Shown one piece after another: positions 1 to 4,118 of a DNA stretch of 5,098 bases (its first letter is position 1; every line of letters starts with the position of its first letter). Source of the DNA: an uncultured Clostridia bacterium (GTDB lineage: Bacteria > Bacillota > Clostridia > Oscillospirales > Acutalibacteraceae); NCBI GenBank assembly GCA_937895645.1, contig CALBKQ010000054.1, positions 1 through 5,098 on the forward strand. The letters are read 5' to 3'. The position numbers and the translations under genes were made by a program. The notes below the pieces were generated by a model. It worked only from the letters and a program-made list of their open reading frames with translations. It was not told the origin of the DNA and did not search any database.

Positions 1-502
1 CAATAACCATTATACCTTCCATTGGTTTATCCACTAAACAAGCTCCAATAGCAGAAATTGTGATTAATGCATTTTCATCTAATATATGGTTTTTAAAAAT
101 TTGCTTATACGCTTTTATAGCAACTCTATATAATAAAATAATTAACGAAATTATAGTTACAAGTATAACCATATTTTTATTCTTAAAAACAAACGTTCCT
201 ATTAAATATAAAAGTGCACCTACTAGTAATCTAATAATATCTTTACTATTTCTTTGAACATCTTCTTGTTTATCTTTTTCATTAACCAGTACTATACCGG
301 GTTCAATTTGTTTAACTATCTTTTCTAACTCACTTTTTAAATCTTTTTCGTTCTTATCATCACTTACCTTTAGAGACAATTTACAAGTAGAAAAATTTAC
401 ACTAACTTGTTCATATCCTTCTACATTTGCTATTTTATCCTCTATCTTCTTTGCACAATTAGGGCATTCTAAATTTTTTAATATATATCTATATGTTTTC
501 AA
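1..502 (-). CDS. Heavy-metal-translocating P-type ATPase (CadA/ZntA-like), N-terminal 167 codons, runs off left edge
   Basis: Translating the minus strand from a TTG at 502-500 gives 167 uninterrupted residues to the window edge. Residues 5-70 look like a heavy-metal-associated (HMA) domain with the metal-binding pair C13-P-N-C16. Hydrophobic helices at about 89-106 and 110-127 follow, and then a segment beginning D142-E-N that enters a third helix. That DEN-plus-helix block is typical of zinc/cadmium/lead-exporting P1B ATPases such as CadA. Such pumps sit in the cytoplasmic membrane and export metal using ATP; family members are about 600-750 residues, so the phosphorylation and ATP-binding domains lie outside the window. 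TTG is chosen because no ATG occurs in frame until residue 111, AAAGG lies 10 bases upstream, and the HMA domain begins at once. The sequence shows the family well, but the exact metal is inferred and copper is not excluded. Confidence 0.85.
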   Translation of the reverse strand, partial: MKTYRYILKNLECPNCAKKIEDKIANVEGYEQVSVNFSTCKLSLKVSDDKNEKDLKSELEKIVKQIEPGIVLVNEKDKQEDVQRNSKDIIRLLVGALLYLIGTFVFKNKNMVILVTIISLIILLYRVAIKAYKQIFKNHILDENALITISAIGACLVDKPMEGIMVI

Positions 503-521
503 AATATCACAACCTTTCTTT

Positions 522-553
522 TGGAACAGTAGGGACAGGTCTCAATTGTTCCA
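522..553. repeat. REP-like palindromic element
   Basis: TGGAACA (522-528) and TGTTCCA (547-553) form a perfect 7-base inverted repeat around an 18-base centre that contains GGGACAGGTCTC. This layout, GGAACA/TGTTCC arms around a GGGAC-rich core, resembles the dispersed palindromes found beside REP-associated IS200-like tyrosine transposases in Firmicutes (from memory, not a search). No transposase gene is present in the window. The element lies between the ATPase promoter and its ribosome binding site, so it would be transcribed into the 5' leader. Confidence 0.5.
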
Positions 554-564
554 TTTCTATTTTG

Positions 565-593
565 ATTTTATGATTCTGTTTTTTATTTGTCAA
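565..593 (-). promoter_or_regulatory. Sigma-A promoter for the metal P-type ATPase
   Basis: On the minus strand a perfect -35 box TTGACA (593-588) is followed after 17 bases by TAAAAT (570-565), which matches the -10 consensus at five of six positions. Transcription should start near 558, leaving a leader of about 55 bases before the TTG start codon. That leader consists largely of the palindrome at 522-553. I see no clear ArsR/CzrA-type dyad over the promoter. Confidence 0.75.
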
Positions 594-622
594 GAGTTTT
601 TTGAAAAAAGTTATAAAAATAC

Positions 623-642
623 GGGCAATTCGTGAATCGCCC
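623..642 (-). terminator. Palindromic repeat acting as probable intrinsic terminator
   Basis: Read on the minus strand, GGGCGATTC and GAATTGCCC form a 9-base stem in which every position pairs, one of them as G-U. The two central bases mean that the real loop must open a little. T-rich sequence follows (runs at about 616-612 and 606-601 on the opposite strand), as expected of a rho-independent terminator downstream of the 6S RNA region. The motif GGGGCGATTCacGAAT.GCCC also resembles a dispersed palindrome common in clostridial genomes (recollection, not checked), so it may be a repeat that happens to work as a terminator. Confidence 0.5.
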
Positions 643-667
643 CTACAATTTACTGTTAATCATTAAA

Positions 668-856
668 AACCCCCGCAAAGTCGGTTGCAATGAATACTAA
701 CCTGCGTGTTAATGCAGGTGGGTGCTTTCCGTTTCATATCTGTGCTCCCTTCGTCCGTCCATTGACGGGAGGTCTGCTCCCAATGACCCGAGTACAAGCT
801 CCCTTTTATAGTGTGTTGGGTTAATATCATTTGCAGTTGTCGTGCTTCGCAGGGTG
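668..856 (-). ncRNA. ssrS: 6S RNA (probable)
   Basis: This gene-free stretch of about 189 bases folds on the minus strand as 6S RNA does. The 5' end ACCCTGCGAAG pairs with the 3' end CTTTGCGGGGGT, and TGCAAATGA pairs with TTCATTGCA with one bulge, giving a long closing stem. A large central bubble follows, with a small hairpin, ACCTGC/GCAGGT, on its 3' side. A long interrupted terminal stem includes GGGAG/CTCCC and the segments GGACGGACGAAGGGAGC and ACGGAAAGCACCCACC, which I recall from clostridial 6S RNAs. A run of five T directly after the closing stem would end transcription. 6S RNA binds the sigma-70/A RNA polymerase holoenzyme as a promoter mimic and is used to make short pRNAs. It begins about 19 bases after the DUF1292 stop codon, and no convincing promoter of its own is visible, so it may be processed from the upstream transcript. 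Ends are approximate; another structured RNA is possible. Confidence 0.7.
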
Positions 857-874
857 TATTAAGTTTTTAACAGT

Positions 875-1174
875 TTATTCTTCCTCATTAAACTCAAACA
901 ATTCTGAAAGGCGCTCTTCAAAAATCTTACCAATTTCATTAAATTCGTTATCGTCTTCGATTGGCTCAAGATATGTTTCGCCATCTTCTTCACAAACCTT
1001 GAGAATAATAAGTTCACCATCATCGTCAAGGATTTCTTCTGCTTCATCATATACGGGAAGAAGCGCTACATATTTTGCTGTATCAGTTTCAATTCTGTCA
1101 AGTTCCTCAAAAACATGTTCAACACCGTTTTCATCAACAACTGACACTAAATCAGGATTAAATTCTTCACTCAT
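875..1174 (-). CDS. DUF1292 domain-containing protein (YrzB-like)
   Basis: This 99-residue, strongly acidic protein is of unknown biochemical role. The sequence matches the DUF1292 pattern: an opening V-x-V-V-D-E-N-G-x-E-x-x-F-E block (residues 10-23), a central Y-V-A-L-L-P strand (35-40), then acid-rich turns and a C-terminal helix E-I-G-K-I-F-E-E-R-L (80-89). Nearly the full length is domain, as in Bacillus YrzB. AAAGGAGAA lies 7 bases before the ATG, so the start is secure. It follows the 222-residue gene after 29 bases with no terminator between, and is probably cotranscribed with it from the promoter at 1922-1950. The 6S RNA lies directly downstream. The family is a very common small clostridial and bacillar protein; function cannot be stated. 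Confidence 0.85.
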   Translation of the reverse strand: MSEEFNPDLVSVVDENGVEHVFEELDRIETDTAKYVALLPVYDEAEEILDDDGELIILKVCEEDGETYLEPIEDDNEFNEIGKIFEERLSELFEFNEEE

Positions 1175-1203
1175 TTTCTATTCTCCTTTATTTTCAAACA
1201 AAA

Positions 1204-1872
1204 TTATAATACATATACGCCTGACTCAAGTAATACAATTTCTTTACCACAAGAACGCAGATATTTATATACCGGCTCGTCAAAAATTCTGAAATCATTT
1301 ACAGAATAGTCATTAAGATTTATTGTTCTTACTTTATTTGAACCTTTGTTGCAGATGAAAAGTTCGTTATCATACTTTGAGATTGACACAGGGTTATTAA
1401 ATGAAGTTGAGTCCTTTGAGCCAATTCGCATACTGAACTTTTTATGTGAAATTGAGTAACTAACTACACAATTATTTTCAGGAACAACGCTCCAGATTTG
1501 TCTGCCATCACAGACAACACCGTTAATTTCTGCGCCCTGATATGACAAGTCATTTGCCCATGCCATATTACCATCAGGCGAGAAAACACCTGTTTCACCA
1601 CTTGGGTAAACAACTACAACCTGTTTTGATGGAAAAATATCAGCATCACAAGAAACATAGTCACCCAACTGTTCTGCTATTTTTTTGTATTCCGGACCGT
1701 ATTTATTCAAAAGATAAACACTTTTTGTAACCGGAGTTCTTTGCATTCTTTTTATATCGTATCCGTAAAAGTTAACCTTAACAGAGCCATTTTCAAGGAC
1801 TCTTTTTTTTGTAAAAATGATACCGTTTGAGAATGCGATGATATCGTAAACCGAATCAACAATTTTCTGCAT
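1204..1872 (-). CDS. Hypothetical protein with NHL/beta-propeller-like repeats
   Basis: I do not recognise this 222-residue protein as a named family. It has no signal peptide and no membrane helix, so it is probably cytoplasmic. The sequence is made of short alternating beta-like segments. Residues 158-188 (FNNP-V-SISKYDNELFICNKGSNKVRTINL) resemble one NHL blade, and residues 116-140 (INGVVCDGRQIWSVVPENNCVVSYS) a second, weaker one. This suggests a partial or six-bladed propeller, although 222 residues is short for a complete one. The ATG is preceded by GGTGAT about 8 bases upstream, a weak Shine-Dalgarno. A near-perfect sigma-A promoter lies 50 bases upstream, and the DUF1292 gene follows after 29 bases, so the two likely form one transcript. 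Function is unknown; the propeller reading is inferred from pattern only. Confidence 0.7.
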   Translation of the reverse strand: MQKIVDSVYDIIAFSNGIIFTKKRVLENGSVKVNFYGYDIKRMQRTPVTKSVYLLNKYGPEYKKIAEQLGDYVSCDADIFPSKQVVVVYPSGETGVFSPDGNMAWANDLSYQGAEINGVVCDGRQIWSVVPENNCVVSYSISHKKFSMRIGSKDSTSFNNPVSISKYDNELFICNKGSNKVRTINLNDYSVNDFRIFDEPVYKYLRSCGKEIVLLESGVYVL

Positions 1873-1921
1873 TAAAAATCACCGCTATATAAAAATTTTA
1901 GTTAAAAGTCGAATTTTTATT

Positions 1922-1950
1922 ATTATACTGTTTTTTTCTCAATCGGTCAA
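1922..1950 (-). promoter_or_regulatory. Sigma-A promoter for the propeller-like/DUF1292 transcript
   Basis: The minus strand reads TTGACC (1950-1945), a 17-base spacer, and a perfect TATAAT (1927-1922). The start of transcription should be near 1915, giving a leader of about 40 bases before the ATG at 1872. The promoter lies immediately after the stop codon of the small cysteine-rich gene, so the downstream pair has its own start whether or not there is readthrough. Confidence 0.8.
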
Positions 1951-1958
1951 TAAAGAAT

Positions 1959-2126
1959 TTAATTATTTTTTATTAACTTATTCTGACAATCTATATTATT
2001 ATGTGGGCACTTACAGTTGGTACATCTAATTTTTCTTGTACCGTCTGAATACATAGTCAATTCCATAACTATATTTTTACCCTGATGTGTGCAAAATTGT
2101 TCATAAGTAGTTTTGGTTTCGGTCAT
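1959..2126 (-). CDS. Small cysteine-rich protein, possible zinc-binding, 55 aa
   Basis: This short reading frame encodes 55 residues. GGAGTGA sits 6 bases before the ATG, a good ribosome binding site that supports translation. The protein is soluble and has an unusually dense set of potential metal ligands: C12 and H14 near the N-terminus, then C35-x-x-C38-x-C40-x-H42 and C47. The C-terminal cluster (IRCTNCKCPHNNIDCQ) looks like a zinc knuckle or a small iron-sulfur site. I do not recognise the family. It stands alone, divergent from the bofA-like gene across a 105-base gap, with a new promoter starting right after its stop. No good -35 box was found upstream; a CATACAAT sequence at 2162-2155 on the same strand could be a -10 element. 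The existence of the gene is likely; the metal-binding role is inferred from cysteine spacing. Confidence 0.65.
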   Translation of the reverse strand: MTETKTTYEQFCTHQGKNIVMELTMYSDGTRKIRCTNCKCPHNNIDCQNKLIKNN

Positions 2127-2170
2127 ATTATTCACTCCAATTATTTACTAATCTATTGTATGTTACAAGG

Positions 2171-2176
2171 TATAAT
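2171..2176 (+). promoter_or_regulatory. Candidate -10 box upstream of the bofA-like gene
   Basis: A perfect TATAAT lies 55 bases before the ATG of the bofA-like gene. No recognisable TTGACA-type -35 box occurs at 16-18 bases, and there is no TGn extension, so this is a weak candidate in a very AT-rich stretch. In Bacillus subtilis bofA is under sigma-E control; no clear sigma-E promoter was seen on this strand. Confidence 0.3.
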
Positions 2177-2231
2177 TTAAGCATTAAAATAATAAAAATA
2201 ATATGTCCAATATTTTTTTAGGAGGCTTAAA

Positions 2232-2495
2232 ATGAATTCGGGTAAAATTCTGCTTGGCATTTTTCTTGCCGTGTACCTTGTTGTTATTTTTATTGCGTAT
2301 TTCAAATCAAAAAGATTTTTTTCAGCACTATTATTTACTGCTTTGCAAGGGATTTGTGCAATATTTGCTGTAAACCTTATAGGTAAGTATGTTACTGTGC
2401 ATATTCCTGTGAATGGGTGGACTTTAGGCATTTCATCAATCGGTGGGGTTTCGGGAGTAATAATGCTTTTATTGTGTGATATTTTTATGGGTTAA
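2232..2495 (+). CDS. bofA: BofA-family pro-sigma-K processing inhibitor homologue
   Basis: This 87-residue membrane protein has the same length as Bacillus subtilis BofA. Hydrophobic segments lie at about 4-23, 31-50 and 65-84. The family signature is present as N48-x-x-G, then H57-I-P-V-N61-x-x-T64 and a glycine-rich stretch through residue 75. N48, N61 and T64 fall at the positions reported as important in B. subtilis BofA. In that organism BofA with SpoIVFA holds the intramembrane protease SpoIVFB inactive in the outer forespore membrane until engulfment is complete, which delays sigma-K activation. AGGAGG 6 bases before the ATG fixes the start. The gene stands alone and ends with an intrinsic terminator about 70 bases after its stop. 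Its presence suggests a spore former, but many Clostridia keep BofA-like proteins without obvious SpoIVFB partners, so the exact role here is inferred. Confidence 0.85.
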   Translation: MNSGKILLGIFLAVYLVVIFIAYFKSKRFFSALLFTALQGICAIFAVNLIGKYVTVHIPVNGWTLGISSIGGVSGVIMLLLCDIFMG

Positions 2496-2566
2496 AGTAC
2501 AATATAATCATACTACCAAACAAAAAATATTTCATTACACAAATTTTGGATAAACAAAAATATAGT

Positions 2567-2607
2567 GCTACAAATTATTTCAATTTGTGGCTTATTTTTT
2601 GTTTTTT
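2567..2607 (+). terminator. Intrinsic terminator after the bofA-like gene
   Basis: GCTACAAATT (2567-2576) pairs with AATTTGTGGC (2582-2591) as a 10-base stem with one G-U pair and a five-base loop. The T-rich tract TTATTTTTTGTTTTTT follows at once. It separates the bofA-like gene from the TRIC-cooC-dehydratase unit. Confidence 0.85.
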
Positions 2608-2632
2608 CGCTTTACTATTTCAGCCTTTTGTG

Positions 2633-2661
2633 TTAAAATTACAACGATTATGGATTATACT
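2633..2661 (+). promoter_or_regulatory. Probable sigma-A promoter of the TRIC-cooC-dehydratase unit
   Basis: TTAAAA (2633-2638, four of six matches) is followed by 17 bases and TATACT (2656-2661, five of six matches). It lies after the terminator at 2567-2607 and 32 bases before the first ATG. A shifted alternative is TTACAA (2639-2644), 16 bases, TATAAA (2661-2666). Confidence 0.45.
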
Positions 2662-2672
2662 ATAAATATAGT
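2659..2672. promoter_or_regulatory. Dyad overlapping the -10/start region, possible operator
   Basis: ACTATA and TATAGT form a perfect 6-base inverted repeat separated by AA. It covers the end of the proposed -10 box and the expected start of transcription, where a repressor could act. AT-rich dyads of this size also occur by chance, so this is tentative. Confidence 0.3.
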
Positions 2673-2692
2673 GATTAATCAGGAGTTACATA

Positions 2693-3343
2693 ATGGAATT
2701 ATTTTATACAATTATTGAATCAATAGGCGTTGTCGCCTTTTCAATTTCAGGCGCAATGGTTGCAATAAGAAGAAAAACTGACCTTTTTGGTGTTATACTT
2801 CTTGCGATTATCACAACACTTGGCGGTGGCCTTACACGTGATGTTATTTTCAGCTTTGCACCACCTGTATTTTTTAATTCAAAAGAATACCTTTTACTTT
2901 CTACAATCGTTTCAGTCATCGTCTTCTTTTTTGCCAGAAAGTTCAGCAATACATATTTACAGAATGAAACCAGAATTGAACATATAAACGACATTTTTGA
3001 CGCATTGGGTCTTGGAATTTTCGCTGTTATGGGTGTAAAAGTCGCTTTTGAACAAGGCTATGTAGATAACGCTTTAATAAGTATTACTTGCGGTGCAATC
3101 ACCTGTATATGTGGTGGTATGCTTCGTGATGTACTTACAAACTCAACTCCGTTTGTATTAGTTAAACGAATTTACGCATTAGCAGCTATTGCAGGTGCAT
3201 CCACCTATTATTTATTATATATTTACAGTGAAAGCATCGGCTTTGAAGACAGTCTTGCTATGATTATCGGTTTAGCAGTAACATTTATTTTAAGAGTACT
3301 TGCTATGGCATTCAAATGGAACATGCCAAAAGCAATTAAATAA
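2693..3343 (+). CDS. TRIC-family (UPF0126) cation channel membrane protein
   Basis: This 216-residue integral membrane protein is built of two related halves, as in bacterial TRIC channels (YvgT/YicG type; about 200-220 residues, seven helices). Each half carries the family glycine/arginine signature: T-L-G44-G-G46-L-T-R49-D50 in the first and I-C-G141-G-M-L-R145-D146 in the second. Hydrophobic helices alternate along the whole length, with a short polar loop at about 84-100 between halves. TRIC proteins form trimers with one pore per subunit and pass monovalent cations such as potassium. AGGAG 7 bases before the ATG supports the start. It is the first gene after a terminator and a probable promoter, and the CooC-like ATPase gene follows after 10 bases, so the two are likely cotranscribed. 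A functional link to the metalloenzyme genes is not obvious and may be only positional. Confidence 0.9.
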   Translation: MELFYTIIESIGVVAFSISGAMVAIRRKTDLFGVILLAIITTLGGGLTRDVIFSFAPPVFFNSKEYLLLSTIVSVIVFFFARKFSNTYLQNETRIEHINDIFDALGLGIFAVMGVKVAFEQGYVDNALISITCGAITCICGGMLRDVLTNSTPFVLVKRIYALAAIAGASTYYLLYIYSESIGFEDSLAMIIGLAVTFILRVLAMAFKWNMPKAIK

Positions 3344-3353
3344 GGTGATAAAA

Positions 3354-4118
3354 ATGGAAAAGAAAGCAACAATTCTTGCTGTTGCAGGTAAAGGTGGCGT
3401 TGGCAAAACATCACTTTCTGCAACTATTGTCAGATGCCTTGTAGAAAAGTATCCTGACAAAAAAATATTAGCCATTGATGCTGACCCTGCAGTAGGTCTT
3501 TCGACTGCTTTAGGTATTGACGTTAAAATGACTATTGATGACATCAGAAAAGAAATTATTGCATCGGTTGATGAGGGTGACACCAGAACTGCAATTGAAC
3601 TTTTAGGTGAAGCAAAATACAGAATTTTTGATGCACTTGTTGAAACTGATGGTTATTCTTTTATTGCAGTTGGTCGTCCTGAAACTGCAGGTTGCTATTG
3701 CAAAATCAACTCATACTTAAAAGAAGTTATTTCAATTCTTTCAAACGAGTTTGATTATGTTGTAATTGACGGAGAGGCTGGAATTGAACAGATTAACCGT
3801 AGAGTTATGGAAAAGGTTACTCACCTATTCCTTATTACTGACCCAAGCAAAAAAGGCTGCCAAGTTATAAATACAATTAAAAATGTAGCTGACGAACTCG
3901 TTATGTATGAAAAAATTGGTGTCATTATAAATCGTATGGCTGACGAGTCACTTAAAGATTACATTGACACAAATGGTATTCCTGTACTCAGTTACATTGA
4001 AGATGATAAAAACTTATCTGTATTTGATATTAAGGGTGAAAACATTTTTAATCTTCCACCTGAATCAAATGTTGTTAAGGGTGTAAAAAAAGCATTAAGT
4101 GAAGTTGGGGTTATATAA
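3354..4118 (+). CDS. CooC-type P-loop ATPase (MinD/SIMIBI family) for metal-cluster maturation
   Basis: This 254-residue cytoplasmic ATPase is of the MinD/ParA type. A deviant Walker A, G12-K-G-G-V-G-K18-T-S, includes the signature lysine K13. Switch I is D42-A-D-P-A, Walker B/switch II is V-V-I-D139-G-E-A-G143, and a base-recognition motif I-I-N193-R lies near the end of the fold. The diagnostic CooC feature is C114-Y-C116 in the context ETAGCYCKINSYL, the CxC pair that binds metal at the dimer interface. Known CooC proteins use ATP-driven dimerisation to help insert nickel into carbon monoxide dehydrogenase. No such enzyme is visible here; the gene abuts an HgdB-type dehydratase subunit. 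The start at 3354 is chosen because AAGGTGAT lies just upstream and the beta strand leading to the P-loop begins at once. An earlier in-frame ATG at 3300 would overlap the TRIC gene by 44 bases and add 18 unrelated residues. Family is firm; client is inferred. Confidence 0.88.
   Translation: MEKKATILAVAGKGGVGKTSLSATIVRCLVEKYPDKKILAIDADPAVGLSTALGIDVKMTIDDIRKEIIASVDEGDTRTAIELLGEAKYRIFDALVETDGYSFIAVGRPETAGCYCKINSYLKEVISILSNEFDYVVIDGEAGIEQINRRVMEKVTHLFLITDPSKKGCQVINTIKNVADELVMYEKIGVIINRMADESLKDYIDTNGIPVLSYIEDDKNLSVFDIKGENIFNLPPESNVVKGVKKALSEVGVI

Noticed and set aside
60..257. Plus-strand 65-residue hydrophobic frame
   Set aside because: It lies opposite the membrane-helix region of the P-type ATPase, which has clear family motifs; no ribosome binding site.
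831..1292. Long plus-strand open frame of 153 residues, serine-rich
   Set aside because: It is antisense to the DUF1292 gene and the end of the propeller-like gene; the serine richness comes from reverse-reading acidic GAA/GAT codons, and it lacks a ribosome binding site.
2155..2162. CATACAAT on the minus strand, resembling a sigma-E -10 box, upstream of the small cysteine-rich gene and next to bofA
   Set aside because: No matching ATA-type -35 element at the required 13-15 base spacing was found, and the region is too AT-rich for the -10 match alone to mean much.
2177..2431. Minus-strand 84-residue frame
   Set aside because: It is antisense to the bofA-like gene, whose family motifs and AGGAGG site are clear.
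2496..2566. AT-rich stretch between the bofA-like stop and its terminator
   Set aside because: No open frame with a ribosome binding site, no repeat array and no structured RNA could be supported; treated as 3' untranslated sequence.
3300..3353. Upstream ATG that would extend the CooC ATPase by 18 residues
   Set aside because: The extension overlaps the TRIC coding sequence, lacks a ribosome binding site and has no family similarity; the ATG at 3354 has AAGGTGAT just upstream.
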